IMG/VR virus record: IMGVR_UViG_3300017987_000286
Span: 1 to 28,317 of that record
Reading direction: 5' to 3' (one strand)
DNA: 28,317 nucleotides
DNA from: a virus
The notes under the pieces were generated by a model. The model ran no database searches, was not told the origin of the DNA, and was given only the letters and a program-made list of their open reading frames with translations. Below, piece by piece: positions 13,191 to 19,503 of the stretch. Both the position numbers and the translations under genes were made by a program. Each line of letters begins with the position of its first letter. Position 1 is the stretch's first letter.

Positions 13191-13980
13191 AGAACGAGCT
13201 GTCTACAAACCGACTGATGGCGACCTGCTAGAGAGTGTGGTTATGGGCGGCGATTTAGGCCGTCTCACACCAGAGCAGCGGCTCGCCTACTATCACAAAG
13301 TCTGTGAGAGCATGGGGCTGAATCCACTCACGCAGCCGTTTCAGTATATCAAACTTCAGGGGCGCCTCACGCTGTACGCCACACGCGCGGCAGCCGACCA
13401 GCTCCGCAAGCTGCATGGGGTGAGTATCAATAAGCTGGACGTGGACCTGGCTGGCGAGATGGCCGTGGTGACCTGCGTCGGCAGCGACAACACTGGGCGC
13501 AGCGATACGGACGTGGGCGTGGTACCACTCAAGGGTCTGTCTGGCGACAACCGCGCCAACGCCGTGCTAAAGGCCGTGACCAAGGCCAAGCGGCGGCTGA
13601 CGTTATCGCTGTGCGGGCTGGGCTGGCTGGATGAAACCGAGATCGAGACCATCCCCGACGCGCAACCCGTCACCGTTACCAAGGCGGGCGAGATTGCCGA
13701 TCCGGAGCCCGAGCGCAAAGACGAGCCGAAGCCGCCCGTCCATTGGATTGACGCGGTAGACGGCCAGAATCGCCCTATCCGCAATCGCTTCTGGACCTGG
13801 ACCGGCAGCCTGGGGCTCACCAACAAAGAGGTCCACGAGGCGCTTGGCTGCGAGAGCGTGAAAGACTATCCTGGCACAATGGATGATGCCAAGGCGCTGA
13901 TCGATCTGTATGTGGAGGTAAAGGCCAAGGGCGAGACCGGCGACGCGGACGCGGCGACTGAGGACGCGCTACCGTTCTAG
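13183..13980 (+). CDS. Single-strand annealing protein-like recombinase
   Basis: 265 residues from ATG 13183 behind GGGGGAAAGC. The core (about 25-150) has NPLTQPFQYIKLQGRLTLYA, ATRAAADQLRKLHG and NAVLKAVTKAKRRLTLSLCG, the arrangement of phage RecT/Rad52-like annealing proteins, which coat single-stranded DNA and pair complementary strands in phage recombination and repair. The C-terminal third has DGQNRPIRNRFWTWTGSLGL and ends TEDALPF, an acidic tip resembling the SSB tail in this same window (ADDEVPF). Position before the replication genes fits. Which annealing superfamily it belongs to is not certain. Confidence 0.7.
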   Translation: MSEERAVYKPTDGDLLESVVMGGDLGRLTPEQRLAYYHKVCESMGLNPLTQPFQYIKLQGRLTLYATRAAADQLRKLHGVSINKLDVDLAGEMAVVTCVGSDNTGRSDTDVGVVPLKGLSGDNRANAVLKAVTKAKRRLTLSLCGLGWLDETEIETIPDAQPVTVTKAGEIADPEPERKDEPKPPVHWIDAVDGQNRPIRNRFWTWTGSLGLTNKEVHEALGCESVKDYPGTMDDAKALIDLYVEVKAKGETGDADAATEDALPF

Positions 13981-13988
13981 GGGGTGCT

Positions 13989-14321
13989 ATGAGAACCGAT
14001 CCTGTTACATGGAGCGCCGAGGCCGAAGAGGCCCACCGCGAAGCCCAGGGGCGCCGCCGTGGGGAGCAAGGCGCTTGGGAGCGCGGGCCGACGGTGGCGG
14101 ACGGGAAGCTAGTCATCCCAAGCGACTTTTACAATGCGCGCGCCAGCGGCGTTTATAAGCGCCTCGGGATGCGCTATGATGACATCGGCAAGTGGTGGCA
14201 CCGCGACATCACGGTGCCGTTCAAGGGCCGCGTCTACAGCGCCGACGCGTGGCTGCGAGCCGCGCGCAAGGCGTACAAAGAGGTCTGGCCCACGTGGGAT
14301 CCGCAAGAGGGGGCATCATGA
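13989..14321 (+). CDS. Recombination-cassette protein, unknown function
   Basis: 110 residues, ATG 13989 after GGGGGTG. N-terminal region is Glu/Arg-rich; the C-terminal half (KLVIPSDFYNARASGVYKRLGM, YDDIGKWWHRDITVPFKGRVYS) is mixed alpha/beta with many aromatic residues. Not recognised. It follows the annealing protein by eight bases and overlaps the next gene by ATGA, so it is transcribed with them. Confidence 0.7.
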   Translation: MRTDPVTWSAEAEEAHREAQGRRRGEQGAWERGPTVADGKLVIPSDFYNARASGVYKRLGMRYDDIGKWWHRDITVPFKGRVYSADAWLRAARKAYKEVWPTWDPQEGAS

Positions 14322-14536
14322 ACATGACGATGAGCGCGTCTCGGTGCCCGCTGGGTGGCGAGTGTGGCGGCACGGGCTGGGTGTGGTATAGCGCACGCAA
14401 CGGTCCAGACGAGTTTGAGCCTGCCAGATACGAGGCGTGCGAGTGCAACCCACATGGCCGTGGTATGCCTGGCGAGCTGATGAATTATCTTGCCACGCCC
14501 CCGGTGCATATGGGGACACTGCCCGAGCCGTTTTGA
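14318..14536 (+). CDS. Small DnaJ-type zinc-finger-like protein
   Basis: 72 residues from ATG 14318 overlapping the previous stop. CPLGGECGGTGWVW (about 10-23) resembles one CxxCxGxG unit of a DnaJ zinc finger, and CECNPHGRG (about 41-49) could supply the second Cys pair. The rest is unremarkable. Last gene of the P2 operon; promoter P3 begins nine bases after its stop. Confidence 0.6.
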   Translation: MNMTMSASRCPLGGECGGTGWVWYSARNGPDEFEPARYEACECNPHGRGMPGELMNYLATPPVHMGTLPEPF

Positions 14537-14544
14537 GTTGGCGA

Positions 14545-14573
14545 TTGACACGCCTGCCGCCCGCGCGTATAAT
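14545..14573 (+). promoter_or_regulatory. Promoter P3 (consensus sigma70)
   Basis: -35 TTGACA (14545-14550), 17-base spacer, -10 TATAAT (14568-14573): a perfect consensus promoter. The predicted start near 14580 is the first base of a GCGCGG/CCGCGC stem. Confidence 0.9.
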
Positions 14574-14579
14574 GGTTGT

Positions 14580-14725
14580 GCGCGGTGCCCTGGCAAGGCA
14601 CGACAAAGCCGCGCGAGGAAAGAGAGACATGAATCGGTTATCTATCAGATACGAGCACGTGGCTGGGGCCGCTGCGGATGCCTTCCGTGGCGGAAGTCTC
14701 TCCCCCAGCCACGTGCTCGTTTTTG
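14580..14725 (+). ncRNA. Element B: structured small RNA or attenuator leader upstream of the initiator
   Basis: About 145 bases from the predicted P3 start to a T5 tract. The 5' end folds as GCGCGG(14580-14585)...CCGCGC with an inner GTGCC/GGCAC helix. An RBS (GAGGAAAGAGAG) and ATG 14629 follow. Then a perfect 17-bp stem (14652-14668 with 14703-14719, 18 bp with an A-U pair) encloses a 34-base loop that itself holds CTTCCG-tgg-CGGAAG, followed by TTTTTG. Same design as element A. Confidence 0.6.
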
Positions 14726-14739
14726 CTAGAAAGGGATAA
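14629..14739 (+). CDS. 36-residue leader peptide candidate spanning the element B hairpin
   Basis: ATG 14629 has a good RBS (GAGGAAAGAGAG, spacing about 8). The frame reads MNRLSIRYEHVAG... through the whole terminator-like hairpin and stops with TAA at 14737-14739, six bases before the GTG of the initiator gene. No similarity recognised. Its placement suggests that translating it would open the hairpin and let transcription continue; equally the frame may be accidental within a small RNA. Confidence 0.4.
   Translation: MNRLSIRYEHVAGAAADAFRGGSLSPSHVLVFARKG
14652..14724 (+). terminator. Long hairpin with T5 tract between P3 and the initiator gene
   Basis: 17 perfect base pairs, GC-rich, directly followed by TTTTT. 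It has every feature of an intrinsic terminator yet stands between a consensus promoter and the operon that promoter should drive, so a bypass or a terminated short RNA is expected. Confidence 0.75.
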
Positions 14740-14745
14740 GAGAGC

Positions 14746-15552
14746 GTGAGCAGAGGCAGCGCGTGGTGGACGCCCGTATACGAAGGGCTTTTTGACGCCA
14801 AGCACTGCCAGGCGATGGGTCAAGCTATCTGGCTTTATGGATGGATTCTCATGCGGGCACATGCAGCACAACGGAGAGGGTCTGTGGCGTATAACCATGA
14901 TGACGCCGCCGTTGCGCTATGTGTGTCGCGCAGCACAGTGCGCAACTGGTTCCGCACACTCCAAGAGCACGGGTATGTCAGTACACGCGCCAGGCACCCC
15001 TACCACCTAGAAGTGGCGGTGTCGAACTGGCGCCCCGTTGAGGAATGGCGTGACGCTAGGCAGTTGGGAGAAGGCCCAAAGTTTGACACTCATACCCGTG
15101 ACGGGCCCAGTGAGTGTCAGAGTGAGTGTCAGAGTCAGTGTCAAGATGCTGACACCCTATCTATATCTATAAAGCTAGAAAGCTATCTTTTCCCTACGGG
15201 TCGCAGCGGCGACGGGCCGCAAACGCTATCCGAGCTGTTTAGAGCCGTTTGGGAAAAGCTCCGCGATAGCACCAACTATCCTGCCGAGCTGCGCCACATA
15301 TACGCGCTGTGTTTTGGCGATGCTGGTGTGCCCTCGTTTGGGATGCTCGGAAGGGTTGCCAAGGCTGTAGGCGGGGCGGGTAGGCTGGCCGAGATCATGT
15401 GGCAGCTGAGCTCCAAGCCACCAACCGGGGATGTGATGGCCTATATTCTGGCAGCCTATGGGCGCAAGAGGCGGGGGGCAAAGGCGAGCAAGGCTGAGCG
15501 GCAAGAGGAAGCCGACGCGGTTATTGAGCGGTTCCTAGCAGGGGGAAACTGA
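14746..15552 (+). CDS. Replication initiator-like protein with winged-helix domain
   Basis: 268 residues from GTG 14746. Residues 5-95 (WWTPVYEGLFDAKHCQAMGQ; AYNHDDAAVALCVSRSTVRNWFRTL; HGYVSTRARHPYHLEV in pieces) form a winged helix-turn-helix of the kind at the N-terminus of phage replication proteins such as lambda O and DnaD-like initiators. A low-complexity middle (about 112-147, ECQSECQSQCQ) is encoded by the iterons and AT-rich tract of a probable origin. The C-terminal part is helical. The next gene resembles a helicase loader and overlaps by TGATG. Initiator role is inferred from domain type, internal iterons and neighbour. Confidence 0.7.
   Translation: MSRGSAWWTPVYEGLFDAKHCQAMGQAIWLYGWILMRAHAAQRRGSVAYNHDDAAVALCVSRSTVRNWFRTLQEHGYVSTRARHPYHLEVAVSNWRPVEEWRDARQLGEGPKFDTHTRDGPSECQSECQSQCQDADTLSISIKLESYLFPTGRSGDGPQTLSELFRAVWEKLRDSTNYPAELRHIYALCFGDAGVPSFGMLGRVAKAVGGAGRLAEIMWQLSSKPPTGDVMAYILAAYGRKRRGAKASKAERQEEADAVIERFLAGGN
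15082..15191 (+). other. Candidate replication origin: iterons plus AT-rich tract inside the initiator gene
   Basis: Three tandem 12-bp units, AGTGAGTGTCAG (15109-15120), AGTGAGTGTCAG (15121-15132) and AGTCAGTGTCAA (15133-15144). The core TGAGTGTCA occurs inverted as TGACACTCA at 15084-15092, and GTGTCA inverted at 15150-15155. An AT-rich tract follows at about 15157-15191 (CTATCTATATCTATAAAG...), striking in this GC-rich genome. Iterons then an unwinding tract inside the initiator gene is the arrangement of lambda ori. Confidence 0.7.
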
Positions 15553-16115
15553 TGGCGACAAAGGAAACCATTGCCAAGGCGGTTCGGCTGATTCAGGAAA
15601 ACTGGGCAGACCGCGAATTCAACCTAGAGCTGCAACTGCGCCTCTTTGAGCGGATGCTCATGGACCTGCCAGACGAAGCGGTGTTGGCGGCGGTGGCTCA
15701 GCGCGTTGCGGCAGATAATCCCTTCCTGCCCCGCGTTGGGGAGATCCGCCAAGCGGCGATCGACATTGCCAGCGGTGCCGACGCGGTGCTGCCAGCGCCC
15801 GAGGCCTGGGGCCAGCTGCTACGCTGGATACGGCGCTTTGGCGGCGGCTACAAAATCTGGACGGCGGAGGGGCCGATGGATCCGCCAGCATTGCCGCCGC
15901 TGGTGAAAAAGGCCGCCGACGCGGTGGGCGGGGTGAGCTACATCGGCATGAGCGAGAATCGGGCCGCCGACCGCGCGCGATTCATCGAGGCGTATGACAT
16001 TTTCGTGCAGCGTGAGCGGTCGCGCATTGGGATGCTGCCAGAGGTGAGGGGGGCACGGCGGGCGTTGGCGGCTGAGCGAGCGCGGTTGTTAGGCGACGGG
16101 AAAGAGGGGGCGTGA
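15552..16115 (+). CDS. Helicase loader-like protein (G39P-type)
   Basis: 187 residues; ATG overlaps the initiator stop (TGATG). Residues 1-75 (AKAVRLIQENWADREFNLEL, FERMLMDLPDEAVLAAVAQR, NPFLPRVGEIRQAAIDI) match the helical N-terminal pattern of SPP1 G39P-like loaders, including the conserved 'npFlPrvgEIr' turn; these bring the replicative helicase to the initiator-bound origin. The rest (WGQLLRWIRRFGGGYKIW; RARLLGDGKE) is helical and basic. No replicative helicase gene is present in the window, so a host DnaB or a gene elsewhere would be the partner. Confidence 0.7.
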   Translation: MATKETIAKAVRLIQENWADREFNLELQLRLFERMLMDLPDEAVLAAVAQRVAADNPFLPRVGEIRQAAIDIASGADAVLPAPEAWGQLLRWIRRFGGGYKIWTAEGPMDPPALPPLVKKAADAVGGVSYIGMSENRAADRARFIEAYDIFVQRERSRIGMLPEVRGARRALAAERARLLGDGKEGA

Positions 16116-16396
16116 TGAATCGAAGGGGGCGCGTGAATAGTGTTATCTGCGTATTGGCAGCGCTGGGAGAGCCACAGAATGCTGTATCGTTCGTGCGCGA
16201 GGATGGTAGCCTACGATATTTTGAGGGGGTTTCGAGGGCATCTATAAAGCGTCTGCACTCCCGTATCAGTGGCACATGGGCGTCGATGGGCCATAACGGA
16301 GCTGCATACATTTACGAAAACGGCTGGCAATGGCACCGAGAATACACGATACATGGAGATGTGGGGCGAGATATATCTGAGAGGGATTGGCAATGA
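16115..16396 (+). CDS. Small protein of unknown function, AT-richer than neighbours
   Basis: About 93 residues from ATG 16115 with RBS AAAGAGGGGG; GTG 16112 is an alternative that would overlap the previous stop. Mixed beta/alpha with ICVLAALGEPQNAVSFVRED and a Trp-rich C-terminal part (YIYENGWQWHREYTIHG). Lower GC than the flanking genes. Not recognised. Its stop overlaps the ATG of the Tat-exported hydrolase. Confidence 0.65.
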   Translation: MNRRGRVNSVICVLAALGEPQNAVSFVREDGSLRYFEGVSRASIKRLHSRISGTWASMGHNGAAYIYENGWQWHREYTIHGDVGRDISERDWQ

Positions 16397-17277
16397 ATCG
16401 CAGAGATTTTCTAGCGGGCGCGGGGGCGACGGCTCTTGGCCTGGCGGTGCCGCAGCTGTACCTGCCGCACGTTGTGGCGCGGCCGCCAGTGCCGACACCA
16501 ACGCTCACGCCGGCGCCGAGTTATGAGCCGCTTACCAAGGGCGCCGTCATCATCCGCGCATCGGCGGACGTGGCGACGCTGGGCGCTTCCTGGTGGTACA
16601 GCTACACGCTGGGGGCAACCTACGACGCGCCTGGGCACGTTGCCATGCTGCGTGACCCCGGCATCTACCATGCAGGCACCTGGCGCGACCTGCCGCACGG
16701 TGCGACGGTGCTGTTTTACAATGAGCCAAACTGCGCCGACCAGATGCACGGCGATGTGCTGAGCCCGTACGACGTGGCGCGCCACCTCCGCGCGGTGACG
16801 CTACAGCGGCCAGACCTGCGCATCGTGGGGCCAGCGCTGTTCACGGCGTGGGATGCGTGCGAGTGGTACGACCATCACCTGTTGGAAGCGTACCACGACC
16901 TCTACGGCGTCGGCAGCTGGCCGTGTGTTGCCAACGCGATCCACAGCATCCAGGGCACGACGGCCTGGCATGTGGACCGCATCCGCTGGGTCATGGACAT
17001 TTACGACCAGCACGGGTATGGCGAGACGCCAGTGTGGGTGACGGAGTACATGGGCGGGCCGTGGTGGGACTATGAGAGCCAAGCGACCATCGCGGCGGGC
17101 GTGTGGGAGTGGATGGCCGAGCAACCGCGCATCGAACGCGCGTGCTGGTTCCCTGCGCGGTGGTCAGATTCGTGGACGGATCCAGGCGGCGTTGGGTGGC
17201 TCGACCAGCGCCTGCTCGACGACGATGGCGAGTTGACGGTGGCAGGCGTGGCGTATGCGGCGCTAAGGGGGACATGA
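16393..17277 (+). CDS. Tat-exported glycoside hydrolase-like protein
   Basis: 294 residues from ATG 16393 (ATGA overlap). The N-terminus MNRRDFLAGAGATALGLAV is a clear twin-arginine signal (RRDFL, hydrophobic stretch, Ala-rich cleavage region near residue 28-30), followed by a Pro/Thr linker (RPPVPTPTLTPAPS). The mature part resembles a TIM-barrel glycoside hydrolase of the catalytic-core (Glyco_hydro_cc) style, with FYNEPN as the candidate acid/base and VTEYMGGPWW as the candidate nucleophile. Export in folded form would place it outside the host membrane. Unusual for a gene in the middle of a replication region; likely a cargo gene acting on the cell surface or wall. Substrate unknown. Confidence 0.75.
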   Translation: MNRRDFLAGAGATALGLAVPQLYLPHVVARPPVPTPTLTPAPSYEPLTKGAVIIRASADVATLGASWWYSYTLGATYDAPGHVAMLRDPGIYHAGTWRDLPHGATVLFYNEPNCADQMHGDVLSPYDVARHLRAVTLQRPDLRIVGPALFTAWDACEWYDHHLLEAYHDLYGVGSWPCVANAIHSIQGTTAWHVDRIRWVMDIYDQHGYGETPVWVTEYMGGPWWDYESQATIAAGVWEWMAEQPRIERACWFPARWSDSWTDPGGVGWLDQRLLDDDGELTVAGVAYAALRGT

Positions 17278-17615
17278 TGGGTGAGTCAGTCTATCAAGTC
17301 CAGGGGCGATATGGCAACGAGTGGGTTGACGTGCTGATCCAGTGGGCGGATGGCGAGGACAATCTCGTCGAGATTGATCCGCTAACACAATGCCTCTGCA
17401 CGTGGCCGGGCTCTAGTGAGGAGATAGAAGAGAGGCATCTGCGCGCGCTGGCGCTGCTAGGCGCGGCGGTAGCGCTGGCGCATCACGGCGACGACAGTCT
17501 GGTGACAAGCGAGACATACTGGCCCGATGGCACGCGTTGCGTGCGGTTGCCGCAAGACGTGCCGCAATGGGTTCGCGACGAAATCATGCGGTTGGTGCCG
17601 GAGGAGGTATCGTGA
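17274..17615 (+). CDS. Acidic protein, unknown function
   Basis: 113 residues; ATG 17274 overlaps the upstream stop (ATGA). An N-terminal beta-like part (SVYQVQGRYGNEWVDVLIQW) precedes a helical middle (RHLRALALLGAAVALAHHG) and an acidic end. Not recognised. The stop overlaps the following GTG. Confidence 0.65.
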   Translation: MMGESVYQVQGRYGNEWVDVLIQWADGEDNLVEIDPLTQCLCTWPGSSEEIEERHLRALALLGAAVALAHHGDDSLVTSETYWPDGTRCVRLPQDVPQWVRDEIMRLVPEEVS

Positions 17616-17860
17616 GCGAACACGAGCCGTGCCCGTTTTGCGGGCGGGCATCAGCCTTGTCGACGGTGCAGCACGCTAGTTTTGCAAGGCGTAGCCAGGC
17701 GCTGTGTCTGGCGTGTCTAGCGGCCGGCCCGTCGGTGCCCTGGTGGGAGTTTGATGTGGAGGGCGACCATCTGAATGACTTGCAGGCGGCGGACATTGAG
17801 GCCGAGTGCTGGCGGCGGTGGGATAAGAGAGTGGGGGGGGTATCGTGTATCAAGCAGTAA
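17612..17860 (+). CDS. Lar-like zinc-ribbon protein
   Basis: 82 residues from GTG 17612 behind GGAGGAGG. EPCPFCGRAS near the N-terminus, CLACLAAGPS in the middle and ECWRRWDKR at the end follow the 'PCPFCG...C..C.A.GP...W..R' pattern of Lar-type restriction-alleviation proteins. Rac Lar modulates type I restriction; most phage members are assigned by sequence only. The last residues overlap the SSB gene over 16 bases. Confidence 0.65.
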   Translation: MSEHEPCPFCGRASALSTVQHASFARRSQALCLACLAAGPSVPWWEFDVEGDHLNDLQAADIEAECWRRWDKRVGGVSCIKQ

Positions 17861-18261
17861 CAATTCTCGGCAATTTGGGTAGCGATCCAGAGTTGCGACG
17901 GACTCCCGACGGCACGCCGGTGACGTCGTTTAGCGTAGCGGTCAACAAGCGGTGGACCACCAAGGACGGGCAGCAGGGCGAGAAGACCGTTTGGTTCCGC
18001 GTGACGGCCTGGCGGCGGCTGGCGGAGACGTGTGCGGAGTATCTGGGCAAGGGCAGACTCGTGCTAGTCGAGGGCGAGATGCAGGAGGCGCGGGCGTATC
18101 AGGGCAAGGATGGCGAGTGGCGGGCCAGCTTGGAGCTGGTGGCGGATACCGTCAAGTTCGTCGGCGGGCGTGAGGAGGGTGGTACCACCAGCGGTACCAC
18201 CAATGGTACCATTAGCGGGGCGGACATCGCTATGGTGGCCGACGATGAGGTGCCGTTCTGA
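17845..18261 (+). CDS. ssb: Single-stranded DNA-binding protein
   Basis: 138 residues from GTG 17845. Typical SSB OB-fold: TILGNLGSDPELRRTPDGTPV, SFSVAVNK, EKTVWFRVTAWRRLAETCAEYLGKG and VLVEGEMQEARAYQGKDG in order, then a short linker with repeated GTT/GTI (three GGTACC-containing 12-base repeats in DNA) and the acidic tip ADDEVPF, which in bacterial SSB recruits repair and replication proteins. Coats single-stranded DNA during phage replication and recombination. Confidence 0.95.
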   Translation: MYQAVTILGNLGSDPELRRTPDGTPVTSFSVAVNKRWTTKDGQQGEKTVWFRVTAWRRLAETCAEYLGKGRLVLVEGEMQEARAYQGKDGEWRASLELVADTVKFVGGREEGGTTSGTTNGTISGADIAMVADDEVPF

Positions 18262-18289
18262 TGACTACGGCCTATGCACTGGATGGATC

Positions 18290-18619
18290 GTGACTCAATC
18301 CGATCTTGAGGCCGCGTTCGCGTTTCAGCTCCGCGTCGCTGGGTTGCCAGACGCGGAGCGGGAGTACATGTTCGCGCTGGAAGCCATGGGGCGGCGTTGG
18401 CGCTGGGACTTTTGCTGGCCCGACGCGATGCTGGCGGTGGAGCTGCAGGGCGGCGTCTGGGCGCGCGGCAGACACTCGCGCGGCGCGGGCTATATTGCGG
18501 ATTGCGAAAAATCGAACGCCGGGACTCTCTTGGGTTGGCGACTGCTGCGTTTCACGCGCGAGCAGGTAGAGAGCGGGTACGCGCTGGAGTGCGTGGAAAG
18601 AGCAATGGGAGGGGACTGA
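18290..18619 (+). CDS. Putative PD-(D/E)XK-type endonuclease
   Basis: 109 residues from GTG 18290. The segment RWRWDFCWPDAMLAVELQGG then WARGRHSRG and DCEKSN...GWRLLRFT has the order of restriction-endonuclease-like nucleases related to very-short-patch or DUF559-type proteins: an acidic residue (D40 or D45), E51-x-Q53, a basic Arg-His turn and a DxxK. The canonical ExK is ExQ here. A 10-codon reading frame (ATG 18261) joins the SSB stop to this GTG. Junction resolution or repair would suit its place after SSB, but this is inference. Confidence 0.65.
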   Translation: MTQSDLEAAFAFQLRVAGLPDAEREYMFALEAMGRRWRWDFCWPDAMLAVELQGGVWARGRHSRGAGYIADCEKSNAGTLLGWRLLRFTREQVESGYALECVERAMGGD

Positions 18620-18624
18620 TTGTC

Positions 18625-18837
18625 ATGACGGATGATAGGGCAACCAAATTCCGTGATCAGATGGGGTGGCCCCGAAAATGGTCGTCATACCGCCTAGGCG
18701 GTCTGACGCTCGGAGTTGCGTGGATGGGAAGCAGAACATGGGACGCATGGGCTCATGTCGTGGAGGGCCAGGGCGAGGCGCGACTAGACATGGGAATGCT
18801 AAGATTGTGGGTTATGTGGGGCAGCAATGACGCATGA
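18625..18837 (+). CDS. Small Trp-rich protein, unknown function
   Basis: 70 residues from ATG 18625, RBS GGGAGGGG about ten bases upstream. Many Trp and Gly residues (QMGWPRKWSSYRLGG, MLRLWVMWGSND). Not recognised; overlaps the start of the lysozyme-like gene. Confidence 0.6.
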   Translation: MTDDRATKFRDQMGWPRKWSSYRLGGLTLGVAWMGSRTWDAWAHVVEGQGEARLDMGMLRLWVMWGSNDA

Positions 18838-19213
18838 CGTAGCCGCCCTCCTACTCGCCGCTGGCCTCGTGACCATGCCGTGCGTGGTGGGCCAGATGGC
18901 GCGCGAGCGCGGCGTGGACGTGGGGCGCGCGCTGGCGACCGTCACGCTGGAAAGCGCGTGGGATGCCGACGCCGTGGGCGACAACGGTCTGGCGATTGGA
19001 TTGTGGCAATTCAGGGGGCGTGATAGCAGCAACACGTGGGCATGGCTGTGCGGCGTCACGGGACATCCCGAGTGGGCCGACGACGCGAACCGGCGCGATC
19101 CGGTGAAAACGACGATCGTAGCGTTGGACGCGATTGCGCTTGGTTATGGCGAGCACTGGCGCGGATGGATAGAGGCGGGGCAGAGAGAGGACGGGTGGAC
19201 GTGGGTTCGGTGA
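18827..19213 (+). CDS. Lysozyme-like / lytic transglycosylase-fold protein
   Basis: 128 residues. TVTLESAWDADAVGDNGLAIGLWQFR (read in two parts: LESAWDADAVGDNG, LAIGLWQF) has the catalytic Glu (E42) and the following G-LAIGLWQF turn of soluble lytic transglycosylases. The N-terminal LLLAAGLVTMPCVVGQMA is moderately hydrophobic but not a clear signal peptide. It lies in the early region far from the endolysin, followed by two short membrane proteins, so a wall-modifying role or a second lysis set is possible. Short for the family. Confidence 0.65.
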   Translation: MTHDVAALLLAAGLVTMPCVVGQMARERGVDVGRALATVTLESAWDADAVGDNGLAIGLWQFRGRDSSNTWAWLCGVTGHPEWADDANRRDPVKTTIVALDAIALGYGEHWRGWIEAGQREDGWTWVR

Positions 19214-19326
19214 AAGAGAAAGCGCTGATCGTGACGATCGTACTGATGAACCTGCTTAGCATCGCGGGCCTGTTCGCCGTGGTAGCCTACGCGCTGTGGT
19301 TCCTGGCAGAGAGGGGGATACTGTGA
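19210..19326 (+). CDS. 38-residue single-pass membrane protein
   Basis: GTG 19210 overlaps the upstream stop (GTGA). Basic start VKEKALIV, one helix (MNLLSIAGLFAVVAYALWFL), short polar end. Too small for family assignment. Follows the lysozyme-like gene, so a holin or spanin-like helper is conceivable. Confidence 0.55.
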   Translation: MKEKALIVTIVLMNLLSIAGLFAVVAYALWFLAERGIL

Positions 19327-19358
19327 ACCGCAGCGGGTCAATTGTGGGCGAGTGAACC
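19323..19358 (-). repeat. Bipartite operator-like motif (locus 2, inverted copy)
   Basis: On the + strand GTGAACC-N7-GTCAATT-N8-GTGAACC. Its reverse complement matches 9515-9545 at 23 of 31 positions. It fills the only gap (19327-19380) in this part of the early region, and a 10-codon GTG frame (19323) runs through it. Confidence 0.6.
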
Positions 19359-19380
19359 AAAATGGGACAAGGAGGCAACG

Positions 19381-19503
19381 GTGACTGAGGCAGAGGCGAT
19401 TGTTATGGCCGCGGAGCTATTGTCACGCGGGATGGCGGCGGTGGTGATCGGTCATACCCTGTTGATGGTCTTTGTGATCTTGATGACAAGGGGCCGCCGA
19501 TGA
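19381..19503 (+). CDS. 40-residue single-pass membrane protein
   Basis: GTG 19381 preceded by a consensus AAGGAGGCAAC. Acidic short N-terminus (VTEAEAIVMAAE), membrane helix GMAAVVIGHTLLMVFVILM, and a basic end TRGRR, suggesting the C-terminus inside. Stop overlaps the next ATG. Unknown function; second short membrane protein in the same small cluster. Confidence 0.6.
   Translation: MTEAEAIVMAAELLSRGMAAVVIGHTLLMVFVILMTRGRR

Noticed and set aside
18178-18222. Three GGTACC palindromes 12 bases apart
   Set aside because: They encode the repetitive Gly-Thr-Thr linker of SSB; a simple coding repeat is enough explanation.
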